From positions 1 through 64,000 of the forward strand of contig JAFYJV010000029.1 of the NCBI GenBank assembly GCA_017537965.1: a stretch of DNA of 64,000 bases, given 5' to 3'. Made by a program: the position numbers and the translations under genes. Under the pieces are notes generated by a model, which worked only from the letters and a program-made list of their open reading frames with translations, had not been told where the DNA came from and ran no database searches. This stretch comes from Bacteroidales bacterium. GTDB taxonomy: Bacteria > Bacteroidota > Bacteroidia > Bacteroidales > F082. Shown in pieces: positions 1 through 7,757 of the stretch (positions within the stretch are counted from its first letter, which is position 1; each line of letters opens with the position of its first letter).

Positions 1-585
1 ACTCCTTTTTGGTTTACTCAAGTGGATATGGCAGCTGATGGTCATCTCTTTGCTGAAAACCTGAGTGGCGTTGACCGTGAAATACATCGCACCAAGGAGG
101 ATTTTATCAAAGAACACTTCGAGCGTTATGACAAGCCTTCTTTCCCTCCTTCATGGAAAACACTAGAAACTCTTTCGTTTGGGACATTGTCAAAACTATA
201 TAAGAATTTCTTTGATAAAGCAGAAAAGAAAGCTGTAGCCGAGGATTTCGGGCTTCCACGGCATGAATTCCTGATCAGTTGGCTTGAAAGCCTAACATCG
301 TTACGTAATTTCTGTGCCCATCATTCTCGCATTTGGAACCGCCGTTACGCTTTGAAACCACAGATGCCCAAATCATTGGTAGATCATAAATGGTTAACCA
401 ACTTCTCTTTCCCTCCTGACAAGATTTACCCGCAACTATGCTGCATCGCCTTTTTGCTCAATACCATAGATTCACAAAACGCTTTTACACAAGACTTTAA
501 ACAACTATTGAAAAAGTTTCCTTCGGTTGACGCTGTAGCCATGGGTTTCCCGAAAGGATGGGATAAAGAACCTCTTTGGAAGTGA
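1..585 (+). CDS. Abi_2 (AbiD/AbiF-type HEPN) protein, 5' end outside window
   Basis: The frame is open from base 1, so this is the C-terminal 194 residues of a longer protein. It is nearly identical to the same part of the next gene (909-1847), which shows that about 120 residues are missing. The Abi_2 family contains phage abortive-infection proteins with a HEPN RNase fold; the R-x4-H motif is visible as RNFCAH. The intact copies have the same motif. It differs from the next copy mainly in two patches (around PKSLVDHKW and in the last 40 residues) while the rest is almost base-for-base the same, which suggests recent duplication plus conversion with another copy. Function as an RNA-cleaving toxin is inferred from the family. 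Confidence 0.85.
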   Translation, partial: TPFWFTQVDMAADGHLFAENLSGVDREIHRTKEDFIKEHFERYDKPSFPPSWKTLETLSFGTLSKLYKNFFDKAEKKAVAEDFGLPRHEFLISWLESLTSLRNFCAHHSRIWNRRYALKPQMPKSLVDHKWLTNFSFPPDKIYPQLCCIAFLLNTIDSQNAFTQDFKQLLKKFPSVDAVAMGFPKGWDKEPLWK

Positions 586-699
586 TACACCTCAGGTGTT
601 CTCAAAGTCATATTCATTACAAGCATTCCACCTCAAGGGCAATCAAAACGCATCCTTTTCGATAAAGGATGCCTGCGGCATGGCGGTATTGGGGTTGGC

Positions 700-750
700 G
701 CACTGGAAGCCAAAATGGCCGAGTTGGCACGATTGTATCACCTGAGTTGA
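700..750 (+). other. Short coding-like tail behind each abi copy
   Basis: Behind each abi gene there is a short open stretch that reads ALEAKMAELARLYHLS and stop here, ALEAKMDELERLYHLS at 1962-2012, and ALESKMAELERM and stop at 3162-3200. The amino-acid reading is better kept than the surrounding bases in the third copy, so it looks like the preserved C-terminus of some protein carried along in the duplication. I cannot name the parent family and see no start codon that would make it a gene by itself. Confidence 0.4.
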
Positions 751-812
751 TGAAAATTTGTCTAAAAAGTGAATCTTTTTGTTCTAAAACGAAAAATTTT
801 CTTAAAAAACAC

Positions 813-842
813 TTGACAAAATAGAAAAAGGTTGTATCTTTG
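813..842 (+). promoter_or_regulatory. Bacteroidetes-type promoter for the abi hairpin RNA
   Basis: TTGACA at 813-818 lies 19 bases (counted from TTG) before TATCTTTG at 835-842, a near-ideal match to the Bacteroidetes -33 TTTG / -7 TAnnTTTG consensus. Transcription should start at about 846-849, just before the hairpin at 853-892. The same promoter recurs at 2075-2104. Confidence 0.8.
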
Positions 843-847
843 CATCG

Positions 848-900
848 ACCAATCTCACCGCGCGAGCTGAAAAGCAGCGTACCAGGGTGAGACTTTTTTT
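848..900 (+). ncRNA. Candidate abiF-type hairpin small RNA, copy 1
   Basis: Seen directly: TCTCACC (853-859) pairs with GGTGAGA (886-892), CGC (861-863) with GCG (877-879), and GCT (866-868) with AGC (873-875) closing a GAAA tetraloop. Seven T residues follow at 894-900. Together this is a compact RNA of about 50 nt ending in an intrinsic terminator, directly behind a strong promoter and directly before an Abi_2 gene. Known background, from memory: a conserved abiF RNA motif with stable tetraloops has been described beside Abi_2 genes. That this RNA restrains the neighbouring protein is inference. A simple attenuator of the abi mRNA is the alternative. Confidence 0.65.
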
Positions 901-908
901 ATGTCGAG

Positions 909-1847
909 ATGCAAATAAAGCCAAGGTCTAACCTTCTTAATTATTTGCTTACGGATTACACAAAGACTGCTCTCGACATACCCGACCTACTTGCTATGCT
1001 GAAACAGCGAGGACTTATTGTTGATGACGAACAAGAAGCTCTTCAAACGCTTTCTTCGATAAGCTATTTCCGTTTAGCTTGTTATTTCCGACCCATGGAA
1101 ATTGACAAGCAAACACACGAATTTCGAGAAGGCGCTACATTGGGTCAGGCGTTAGCGCTTTATAAGTTCGACACTGCTTTGCGTGATATGGTATTTGGCG
1201 CCACACGGCAAATAGAAGTGGCACTTCGCTCATGCGTCAATCATCATTTCTCACGCAGTCACACTCCTTTTTGGTTTACTCAAGTGGATATGGCAGCTGA
1301 TGGTCATCTCTTTGCTGAAAACCTGAGTGGCGTTGACCGTGAAATACATCGCACCAAGGAGGATTTTATCAAAGAACACTTTGAGCGTTATGACAAGCCT
1401 TCTTTCCCTCCTTCATGGAAAACATTGGAAACACTCTCATTCGGAACACTGTCAAAGCTTTATAAGAATTTCTTTGATAAAGCAGAAAAGAAAGCTGTAG
1501 CCGAGGATTTCGGGCTTCCACGGCATGAATTCCTGATCAGTTGGCTTGAAAGCCTAACATCGTTACGTAATTTCTGTGCCCACCATTCTCGCATTTGGAA
1601 CCGCCGTTATGCGTTGAAACCGCAGATGCCGAAAACAATGTCAGGTCACAAGTGGCTAACCGAATTTGCGTTCCCACCTGACAAAATCTATCCTCAACTA
1701 TGCTGCATCGCCTATCTGCTCAATGCCATAGATTCACAAAACACCTTCGCCAAAGATGTCAAGCAACTATTACGAAGGTATCCTTTAGTTGACGCTGCTG
1801 CAATGGGTTTCCCGAAAGGATGGGATAAAGAACCTCTTTGGAAGTGA
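909..1847 (+). CDS. Abi_2 (AbiD/AbiF-type HEPN) protein
   Basis: Full-length Abi_2 family protein of 312 residues, a typical family size. The HEPN catalytic motif R-x4-H is RNFCAH at residues 220-225, followed by a basic stretch (IWNRRY). Family members stop phage infection and are thought to act as RNases. ATG 909 is the first usable start after the T-run of the upstream hairpin; an ATG at 901 runs into a stop after five codons. The gene therefore lies only eight bases beyond the terminator-like T-run, so expression needs read-through from the promoter at 813-842 or an unseen start. It is the middle member of a three-copy array. Confidence 0.9.
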   Translation: MQIKPRSNLLNYLLTDYTKTALDIPDLLAMLKQRGLIVDDEQEALQTLSSISYFRLACYFRPMEIDKQTHEFREGATLGQALALYKFDTALRDMVFGATRQIEVALRSCVNHHFSRSHTPFWFTQVDMAADGHLFAENLSGVDREIHRTKEDFIKEHFERYDKPSFPPSWKTLETLSFGTLSKLYKNFFDKAEKKAVAEDFGLPRHEFLISWLESLTSLRNFCAHHSRIWNRRYALKPQMPKTMSGHKWLTEFAFPPDKIYPQLCCIAYLLNAIDSQNTFAKDVKQLLRRYPLVDAAAMGFPKGWDKEPLWK

Positions 1848-2074
1848 TACACCTCAGGTGTTCTCAAAGTCATATTCATTACAAGCATCCCACCTCAAGG
1901 GCAATCAAAACGCATCCTTTTCGATAAAGGATGCCTGCGGCATGGCGGTATTGGGGTTGGCGCACTGGAAGCCAAAATGGACGAGTTGGAACGGTTGTAT
2001 CACCTGAGTTGATGAAAATTTGTCTAAAAAGTGAATCTATTTATTCTAAAACGAAAAATTTTCTCTAAAAACAC

Positions 2075-2104
2075 TTGACAAAAAAGAAAAAGGTTGTATA
2101 TTTG
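2075..2104 (+). promoter_or_regulatory. Promoter for the second abi hairpin RNA
   Basis: TTGACA at 2075-2080 and TATATTTG at 2097-2104 keep the spacing of the copy at 813-842, with one change in the -7 element (TATC to TATA) that still fits TAnnTTTG. Confidence 0.78.
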
Positions 2105-2109
2105 CAGCA

Positions 2110-2162
2110 ACCATTCTCACCACGCGAGCTGAAAAGCAGCGTACCAGGGTGAGACTTTTTTT
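2110..2162 (+). ncRNA. Candidate abiF-type hairpin small RNA, copy 2
   Basis: All paired segments of copy 1 are kept: TCTCACC (2115-2121) with GGTGAGA (2148-2154), CGC (2123-2125) with GCG (2139-2141), GCT with AGC around GAAA, then seven T residues at 2156-2162. Within the hairpin the only change from copy 1 is G860 to A2122, and that base is unpaired in the proposed fold. The flank before the hairpin does differ (cgaccaa versus caaccat), so change is tolerated outside the helices but not in them. With two copies this is weak but consistent support for a functional RNA. Confidence 0.65.
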
Positions 2163-2211
2163 ATGTCGAGGTGCAAATAGGCCAGAGGTTTAACCTTCAA
2201 AGTTTTTGCTT

Positions 2212-3108
2212 ATGGATTACACAAAGAACGCACTCGACACTTCCGACTTACTTGCTATGCTGAAACAGCGCGGGCTTCAAGTTGCTGACGAACAGGAGGC
2301 TCTTCGGACTTTATCATTAGTCAGTTATTTCCGTTTAGCCTGCTATTTCCGCCCGATGGAAATCGACAAGCAGACTCATGAATTCCGTGAAGGTGCCTCA
2401 TTGGGTCAGGCATTAGCGCTCTATAAGTTCGACACCGCTTTGCGCGATTTGGTGTTTTGCGCCACAAGACAGATAGAGGTAGCACTACGTTCACGCGTCA
2501 ACTACCATTTCTCACGCAATCATACGCCTTTTTGGTTTACACAGGTGGACATGGCCACCGACGGTCATCTTTTCGTCGAACATCTAAGCAGCGTTGACAG
2601 AGAACTGCATAGAAGCAAGGAGGAGTTTATAAAAGAACACTTTGAGCGTTACGACAGACCGTCGTTCCCTCCGGCATGGAAAACACTTGAAACGGTATCG
2701 TTTGGAACACTATCCAAACTGTATCAAAACTTCTATGATAAAGCAGAAAAGAAAGCTGTGGCCGAGGATTTCGGACTTCCACAACATGAATTCCTGATCA
2801 GTTGGTTGGAGAGTTTGACGGTGCTTCGCAATTTATGCGCCCATCATGCAAGAATCTGGAACCGCCGTTATGCTTTGAAGCCGCAGGTGCCGAAAACACT
2901 GTCAAGTCACAAATGGCTGAAAAACTTTGCTTTTCCACCTGACAAAATCTATCCTCAACTATGCTGCATCGCCTATTTACTCAATGCCATTGACGCTCAA
3001 AACACCTTCACCAAAGATGTCAAACAACTGTTGCAAAAGAATCCTTTGGTTGACGCCGCTGCAATGGGTTTCCCGAAAGGATGGGAGGGAGAACCTCTTT
3101 GGAAGTAA
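2212..3108 (+). CDS. Abi_2 (AbiD/AbiF-type HEPN) protein, diverged copy
   Basis: Third member of the array, 298 residues from ATG 2212; a TTG two codons upstream (2206) is the only extension. The start region differs from the second copy: the base matching ATG 909 is now GTG and runs straight into TAG, so the first part of the leader peptide is lost. The HEPN motif is RNLCAH at residues 206-211. The protein is collinear with the second copy along its whole length but shows scattered substitutions, so it is an older duplicate rather than part of the recent event. Expected role: RNase-type abortive-infection effector. Confidence 0.88.
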   Translation: MDYTKNALDTSDLLAMLKQRGLQVADEQEALRTLSLVSYFRLACYFRPMEIDKQTHEFREGASLGQALALYKFDTALRDLVFCATRQIEVALRSRVNYHFSRNHTPFWFTQVDMATDGHLFVEHLSSVDRELHRSKEEFIKEHFERYDRPSFPPAWKTLETVSFGTLSKLYQNFYDKAEKKAVAEDFGLPQHEFLISWLESLTVLRNLCAHHARIWNRRYALKPQVPKTLSSHKWLKNFAFPPDKIYPQLCCIAYLLNAIDAQNTFTKDVKQLLQKNPLVDAAAMGFPKGWEGEPLWK

Positions 3109-3212
3109 TCCAATGGCGAGTTTTAGTTTGGTCCATTCAACTCTTCACACCCGACAACGGAGCACTGGAATCCAAGATGGCTGAGTTGGAGCGGATGTAA
3201 AGCGAAAAATCC

Positions 3213-4199
3213 CTATTTCAGTAATTCTAAAATGGTTTCCGGTGCAACAGTCATCTCAATCACAGCGCACATGCCTGCGCCCATGTCCTTTACGCTGGCG
3301 CCGAGTGAATGAACCTTGTCGTCAATGATCAGGAATCTGTCGTGATGGCGATGCGGGAGTTGGATGTACTCAATTTTAGGATATTGTTCGTTGTGTTTTT
3401 TGAGGTCGGTGAGGAACTGCTCGCTGTAGCGGGTGTGGATGGTGGCCGTTGTGCCTTTGGCACGCTTGGTGAGCATGGTTAAAACGCGGTCGTCAACGAA
3501 GTTGTCGATGAGGATGATGCGCCGTTTGGCGCTACGGACCAGGTCGGAAACGTAAGCCCAAGCATCCCATACGCAGCCGGTAGGAAAAACCGCTTCGGGA
3601 AGTAGTTTGGGTGAGTTTTCTTCCATTTTGTCGAGAATGGCATCAATCTTTTCGTCGGTCTCGATTTGTTGTTTCTCAAGGTTGGCAATTCGCATCAAGA
3701 TGTTCGCGTTTTGGATAATGAACCGACGCATTGCGACAAAAGCCCTCATTATTTTTACACTTGCCAAAATTGCAGTTCTGCTTTTTAGAACTGAAGCAAG
3801 CATAGCAACTCTTTGTTCTGTAAAGGCATAAGGAGCACGCCGCACTCCCATCTTGTCGGAAATGGAAGTCGCAAATTGCGACCTCCAATTCCCGAATTCC
3901 AACTCGTTTAATTGAAAGCAAAAATCAGCAGGGAACCTCTCTTTGTTGCGTTTAACTTGTTCGTTTAGACGTTTTGTCTCTACTCCATAAAGTCCAGCCA
4001 GATCTTTGTCAATCAACACCTGTTGGCCTCTAATAGTAAGAATTAGGCTTTCTATTTCGCTTTGACTGAATATGTTCTCGTCTTTTTTAAGGTGGTCACA
4101 AATTGTTACCACCTCCGTGGACTGGTCACAATTTGTGACCAGTTCCTGATCGTCTTTCTTCGTTTTCTTCTTTGCCGTATCAATTCTATCTGATTGCAA
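3213..4199 (-). CDS. ORF6N-domain protein with PLD-like C-terminal region
   Basis: Residues about 45-135 match the ORF6N domain (ILTIRGQQVLIDKDLAGLYG, then VKRNKERFP), a DNA-binding domain common in phage and mobile regions. The second half (residues about 210-328) resembles a phospholipase-D-type fold as found in Bacteroidetes ORF6N proteins: strands ending in RRIILIDNFVDD and HHDRFLIIDDKVHSLG. The start is unclear: no ATG occurs in the first hundred codons, and the TTG at 4199 overlaps a possible -7 element (TATTTTTG, 4197-4204). Two palindromes lie within the 5' coding region (4091-4142). Function is unproven; the gene sits beside the abi array and may be part of a mobile segment. Confidence 0.75.
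   Translation of the reverse strand: MQSDRIDTAKKKTKKDDQELVTNCDQSTEVVTICDHLKKDENIFSQSEIESLILTIRGQQVLIDKDLAGLYGVETKRLNEQVKRNKERFPADFCFQLNELEFGNWRSQFATSISDKMGVRRAPYAFTEQRVAMLASVLKSRTAILASVKIMRAFVAMRRFIIQNANILMRIANLEKQQIETDEKIDAILDKMEENSPKLLPEAVFPTGCVWDAWAYVSDLVRSAKRRIILIDNFVDDRVLTMLTKRAKGTTATIHTRYSEQFLTDLKKHNEQYPKIEYIQLPHRHHDRFLIIDDKVHSLGASVKDMGAGMCAVIEMTVAPETILELLK
4091..4142. promoter_or_regulatory. Paired palindromes at the start of the ORF6N gene
   Basis: 4122-4142 is a perfect 10-bp-arm palindrome around one base, with half sites GGTCACAA and TTGTGACC. 4091-4113 is a second, slightly imperfect version (GGTGGTCACAA / TTGTTACCACC). They are 31 bases apart, about three helical turns, and read in frame as LVTNCD and VVTICD. 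This could be an operator for autoregulation or simply a recurrent coding motif of this family. Confidence 0.4.
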
Positions 4200-4355
4200 A
4201 AATATAACAAAATATTGTATATTAAGAATTGATATAGAAATTATTTTTATTGAAGTGTGTTAAAATGTATCTCTTTCAAGTTCATATACTTGCAACGTCA
4301 ATCGGAAGATTGGCTATCTGGGCAGAATCCCGAGAGGGAAACTGCCTTGGCTGTT

Positions 4356-4874
4356 TTATTTCATTCTCCCACTCAAAATCTTTGTTCGAAGGCCTTTGAC
4401 GGCGGCCTTGTAGTATTCGATGGGCATGGTCTCGAGGGTGCGCTTGAACTCGCCCATCAGCTCGGGATAGAACTGGCTCATGCGATAGGCGAGTTTCATG
4501 CATAGGGTTTGTGTGCCGGGAAACTCCTCAATGTCAACCATGTGATCCAGGCAGAAATCGAGGAAGTCGGTCCTTATCTCGTCTTCGTTCATTTTTAGCC
4601 GCTCGACAATGTTTAAGGAAAGCCTTCTTACTGCGGAGTTTTCGGTTGTCATGGCAAGATCGATCAACTCATTGTAGATTACCTGTAGGGCGGACAATTC
4701 CTCGTCGGTGGCCTTGGTTAAAGTCCACAAGGCAATTCTTGCCACTCGATAATCCTTGTCGTGCATAAATCGTTTTGCAAAACCGAGGAAATCACTCTCT
4801 GACTTTACGGTTTGATAGACAGCCATGACATCGTTTTCGCCATAGGCATCTCTCAGGATATTGCTGGTAATCAT
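4356..4874 (-). CDS. Hypothetical alpha-helical protein, coupled to ogt
   Basis: A 172-residue protein with no signal peptide or membrane segment. It is predicted mostly helical, with pairs of helices (for example [17 protein letters not shown] and [14 protein letters not shown]) that look like HEAT-type repeats; I do not recognise a named family. ATG 4874 is chosen because it overlaps the ogt stop by four bases (ATGA) and has AGGAG just upstream, a clear translational-coupling arrangement. The partnership with ogt might suggest a role around DNA alkylation damage (some HEAT-like proteins are DNA alkylation repair enzymes), but no catalytic residues for this can be seen. Confidence 0.7.
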   Translation of the reverse strand: MITSNILRDAYGENDVMAVYQTVKSESDFLGFAKRFMHDKDYRVARIALWTLTKATDEELSALQVIYNELIDLAMTTENSAVRRLSLNIVERLKMNEDEIRTDFLDFCLDHMVDIEEFPGTQTLCMKLAYRMSQFYPELMGEFKRTLETMPIEYYKAAVKGLRTKILSGRMK

Positions 4875-5368
4875 TGTTTGCTCCTTTCTGCAGTTTTCTC
4901 CATCTCTAACAACCACTTTTTCCTTTCGATTCCTCCAGCATAGCCGGTGAGTGATCCATCAGTGCCAATGACCCTGTGGCAGGGGACGATGATCGAGGTG
5001 GGATTGTGACCCACCGCGCCGCCGACGGCTTGGGCTGCCCTTGGCTTTCCAACCTGTTGGGCTATTTCACCGTAAGTCATGGTGTGGCCGTATGGGATAG
5101 TGAGCAGGATCTCCCACACGCGGCGACGAAATACACTTCCCCGCATGAAAAGGGCAGGGGTGAAGCCCGGTTTTTCACCAGCGAAATAGCAGTCGAGCCA
5201 ATGGCGCGTTTCTTCGAAAACGGGCAAATCGTCACGTTCTATGCGCTCCTTGTCCAGCGTGTCGGCAAAATGCTTCTGTCCATCGAACCAAAGTCCGACG
5301 AGATGGATGCTGTCGCTGGCCATCGTCATGCCGCCAAGGGGTGAGTCGTAGTGGGAGATGAAATCCAT
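4871..5368 (-). CDS. ogt: Methylated-DNA--protein-cysteine methyltransferase
   Basis: A 165-residue suicide enzyme that transfers the alkyl group from O6-alkylguanine or O4-alkylthymine in DNA to its own cysteine. The active-site motif IVPCHRVIG is present (Cys130 from this start), as are the helix-turn-helix part (YGEIAQQVG) and the N-terminal domain starting [11 protein letters not shown] 5368 is preferred over a GTG at 5392, because that GTG lies inside the -7 element (5392-5399) on this strand. It is transcribed away from thioredoxin and is coupled through ATGA to the helical protein at 4356-4874. Confidence 0.95.
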   Translation of the reverse strand: MDFISHYDSPLGGMTMASDSIHLVGLWFDGQKHFADTLDKERIERDDLPVFEETRHWLDCYFAGEKPGFTPALFMRGSVFRRRVWEILLTIPYGHTMTYGEIAQQVGKPRAAQAVGGAVGHNPTSIIVPCHRVIGTDGSLTGYAGGIERKKWLLEMEKTAERSKQ

Positions 5369-5391
5369 TTCCAAGCAGGTCGTTTGAACCA

Positions 5392-5399
5392 CAAAAATA
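5392..5399 (-). promoter_or_regulatory. -7 element of the ogt promoter
   Basis: CAAAAATA on the plus strand reads TATTTTTG on the minus strand, a match to TAnnTTTG, about 24 bases before the chosen ogt start. It is divergent from the thioredoxin promoter. Confidence 0.5.
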
Positions 5400-5439
5400 C
5401 ACTTTTGTCGCGAAGCAAGGTTATTTCAGAAAAAAAGTG

Positions 5440-5447
5440 TATCTTTG
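5440..5447 (+). promoter_or_regulatory. -7 element of the trx promoter
   Basis: TATCTTTG, an exact TAnnTTTG match, 34 bases before the thioredoxin ATG. No good -33 TTTG is seen at the expected distance. Confidence 0.6.
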
Positions 5448-5481
5448 CAACCAAGAAGTCTAACATTAAAACTATTGGAAT

Positions 5482-5796
5482 ATGATCGAGTTAAGAGACG
5501 AAATCTTTGAAGAAACCGTATTGAAGTCGGAACTTCCTGTGATGGTTGATTTTTCGGCCACTTGGTGCGGCCCCTGCAAGAAGGTGGCTCCCATCATCGA
5601 AAAGATCGGCGAGGACTACGCCGGCAAAGTACTGGTGGTGAAATGCGACGTGGAGGACTGCCCCGAGGTATCGCGCAACTACGGCATCATGAACATCCCC
5701 ACCGTGCTGTACTTCAAAGGCGGTCAGGTTGTTGACAAGAACGTCGGCGCTGCCCCTGAGAAGGTGTTTGTGGAGAAACTGGAGAAGCTGCTGTAA
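5482..5796 (+). CDS. trxA: Thioredoxin
   Basis: A 104-residue cytoplasmic thioredoxin that reduces protein disulfides. The active site WCGPC has Cys29 and Cys32, the cis-proline segment is NIPTV, and the length is standard for the family. It has its own promoter at 5440-5447 and is directly followed, with no spacer, by a DUF58 gene on the same strand. Confidence 0.95.
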   Translation: MIELRDEIFEETVLKSELPVMVDFSATWCGPCKKVAPIIEKIGEDYAGKVLVVKCDVEDCPEVSRNYGIMNIPTVLYFKGGQVVDKNVGAAPEKVFVEKLEKLL

Positions 5797-6732
5797 TTGG
5801 ACTTCTCAATTGATAGGAATCGGCTCGCCCAGTTTGGGAGCCTGGAGTTTTTGGCACGGCAGATTGTGGAAGGCTTCATCACGGGCCTCCACAAGAGTCC
5901 GTTCCATGGGTTTTCCGTGGAGTTTGCCGAACACCGGCTATACAACACAGGCGAGCCGATTCGTCATATCGACTGGAAACTCTATGGCCGTACCGAGAAA
6001 CTCTTCGTGAAACGCTACGAAGAGGAGACCAACCTTCGCTGCCAGCTGGTCATCGACAAGAGCTCCAGCATGTGTTTTCCGGTGCGCAACAAGATCGATT
6101 TCGAGCATCCTAACAAATTGTTTTTCAGTGTTTATGCCGCCGCTTCATTGATGGAATTGATGCGTCGTCAGAGGGATGCCGTGGGCTTGGATCTGTTCGA
6201 CGAGACTATCACCTTTCACGAGGCGGCAAAGTTATCTGCTGTGCACAACAAGTTGATATATACTGAGTTGGAGAAGCTTATCGATCATTACGACAAAGAC
6301 CAAAAGACGACTACCTCCACCGTCCAGTGCCTTCATCAGATCGCCGAGATGACTCACAAGCGAAGTCTCGTGGTGATCTTTACCGACATGCTTGACAATC
6401 TCGACGACCATAACAAGCTGTACGAGGCCCTCGAGCATCTCAAATACAACAAACACGAGGTCATCTTGTTCCATGTCTATGACGGACAACTGGAGCAGGA
6501 CCTTGACTTCGAGAACCGACCCCATCGTTTTATCGACCTGGAGACGGGCGATGTCCTGAAGCTGAATCCCGTGGAGATCCAGGAGCGTTACCGTGAGCTC
6601 ATGGCGCAGCGCAAAGACGACATTCTGAAGCACTGCTATCAGTATCAAATCGACTATGTCGAAGCTGACATTAACAAAGATTACAACCAGGTCCTGACGA
6701 GTTACCTTATCAAACGGACTAAATTGCATTGA
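5797..6732 (+). CDS. DUF58 (vWA-like) protein
   Basis: A 311-residue DUF58 protein, related to von Willebrand factor A domains and usually encoded with MoxR ATPases, where it is thought to act as a chaperone partner. The family signature around residues 50-80 is present (EPIRHIDWKLYGRTEKLFVK), followed by a MIDAS-like LVIDKSSSM. No MoxR gene is adjacent. The only reasonable start is TTG 5797, immediately after the thioredoxin stop (TAATTG), so translation is probably coupled to trx. The stop overlaps the spacer to the aldolase gene at 6735, so the three genes form one operon. Confidence 0.88.
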   Translation: MDFSIDRNRLAQFGSLEFLARQIVEGFITGLHKSPFHGFSVEFAEHRLYNTGEPIRHIDWKLYGRTEKLFVKRYEEETNLRCQLVIDKSSSMCFPVRNKIDFEHPNKLFFSVYAAASLMELMRRQRDAVGLDLFDETITFHEAAKLSAVHNKLIYTELEKLIDHYDKDQKTTTSTVQCLHQIAEMTHKRSLVVIFTDMLDNLDDHNKLYEALEHLKYNKHEVILFHVYDGQLEQDLDFENRPHRFIDLETGDVLKLNPVEIQERYRELMAQRKDDILKHCYQYQIDYVEADINKDYNQVLTSYLIKRTKLH

Positions 6733-6734
6733 AT

Positions 6735-7757
6735 ATGAAAAGAGGTTTTGGAAGCGACAACCATTCGGGAATGTGTCCTGAGGTTTTGGAAGCCATCATG
6801 CGTGTCAACCAGGATCACGCTTTGGCATACGGTGACGATGAGTATTGTGCTGCTACTGAAGCGAGGTTCCGTGAGCAGTTTGGTGAGCAGGCAAGGGTGT
6901 TCTTTGCCTTCAACGGCACGGGGTGTAACACCCTTTGTATCGACGCAATGGTACATTCCCATGAAGCCGTAGTCTGTGCTGAAACCGCCCACATCAACGT
7001 GGATGAATGTGGAGCGCCCCAGCGGATTGTGGGCTGTCGGTTGTTGACCATCGATACTCCTGATGGCAAGCTGACGCCTGAGTTGGTGAAGACTCGCTTG
7101 CATGGCTTTGGCTTCGAGCATCATTCCCAGCCCAAGTTGATTTCCATTACTCAGCCTACGGAGCTTGGCACGCTTTATTCGCTTGACGAAATCAAGGCTT
7201 TGGTGGCGTTGGCACGTGAATACCACATGTATGTCCATATTGACGGTGCAAGGTTGGGCAATGCCGCGGTGGCTTTGGGATGCACTTTCAAGGAGATGAC
7301 CACCGACCTCGGCGTGGATGCCGTGTCGTTTGGCGGCACCAAGAACGGCTTGATGATGGGGGAGGCTGTTGTGTTGCTGAATCCGGAGATCTGTCCCGAC
7401 TTCAAATACCGTCGCAAGCAGGCCATGCAGCTATGTTCGAAGATGCGTTTCATCGCCGCCCAGTTCGACGCCTATTTCGAGAACGACCTATGGCGTCGCA
7501 ATGCCGAGCACAGTAATCGGATGGCCCAGTTGCTCTATCAATCAGTGAAGGACATTCCAGGAGTGGAGATTGTCTATCCCGTTCAGGCCAACGGCGTGTT
7601 CGCCAAACTGCCCCGCAAGGTTTGGAAATCCCTCCAAGAATACTGTTTCTTCTATGATTGGGATGAGGATGCTGACGTTGTCCGTTGGATGTGCGCCTTC
7701 GACACTACCGAGGAGGATATAGAAAGGTTCGTAGGAAAGTTGAGGGAGTTGATTTAA
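6735..7757 (+). CDS. ltaE: Low-specificity L-threonine aldolase
   Basis: A 340-residue PLP enzyme that splits threonine and allo-threonine to glycine and acetaldehyde. Family landmarks: FGSDNHSG at the N-terminus, HIDGARLGNAAV (PLP-binding Asp), and SFGGTKNG with the Schiff-base lysine. ATG 6735, two bases after the DUF58 stop, is preferred to the in-frame TTG at 6729. The gene end overlaps the convergent hicB by four bases. Glycine-threonine turnover fits an amino-acid-fermenting lifestyle. Confidence 0.93.
   Translation: MKRGFGSDNHSGMCPEVLEAIMRVNQDHALAYGDDEYCAATEARFREQFGEQARVFFAFNGTGCNTLCIDAMVHSHEAVVCAETAHINVDECGAPQRIVGCRLLTIDTPDGKLTPELVKTRLHGFGFEHHSQPKLISITQPTELGTLYSLDEIKALVALAREYHMYVHIDGARLGNAAVALGCTFKEMTTDLGVDAVSFGGTKNGLMMGEAVVLLNPEICPDFKYRRKQAMQLCSKMRFIAAQFDAYFENDLWRRNAEHSNRMAQLLYQSVKDIPGVEIVYPVQANGVFAKLPRKVWKSLQEYCFFYDWDEDADVVRWMCAFDTTEEDIERFVGKLRELI

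Larger units (their letters stand above)
1..3200 (+). repeat. Tandem array of three abi units, period about 1262 bp
   Basis: Bases 1-780 recur at 1263-2042 at a constant offset of 1262, including the gene end, the downstream spacer, the promoter and the hairpin. The hairpin also recurs at exactly the 1262 offset (853 and 2115). The third unit (2212-3200) keeps the layout, with its gene ending 1261 bases after the second, but is clearly more diverged in coding sequence and spacer. This is a head-to-tail amplification with one older and two younger copies. Confidence 0.9.

Noticed and set aside
583..746. Inverted CTCAGGTG/CACCTGAG and GTGATAC/GTATCAC pairs in the abi spacer
   Set aside because: The arms are short, overlap each other and are far apart; they do not form a convincing transposon end or hairpin.
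848..900. The hairpin before abi as a plain terminator of an upstream gene
   Set aside because: A promoter lies directly in front of the hairpin and the upstream gene ends more than 250 bases earlier, so an independent small RNA or attenuator fits better.
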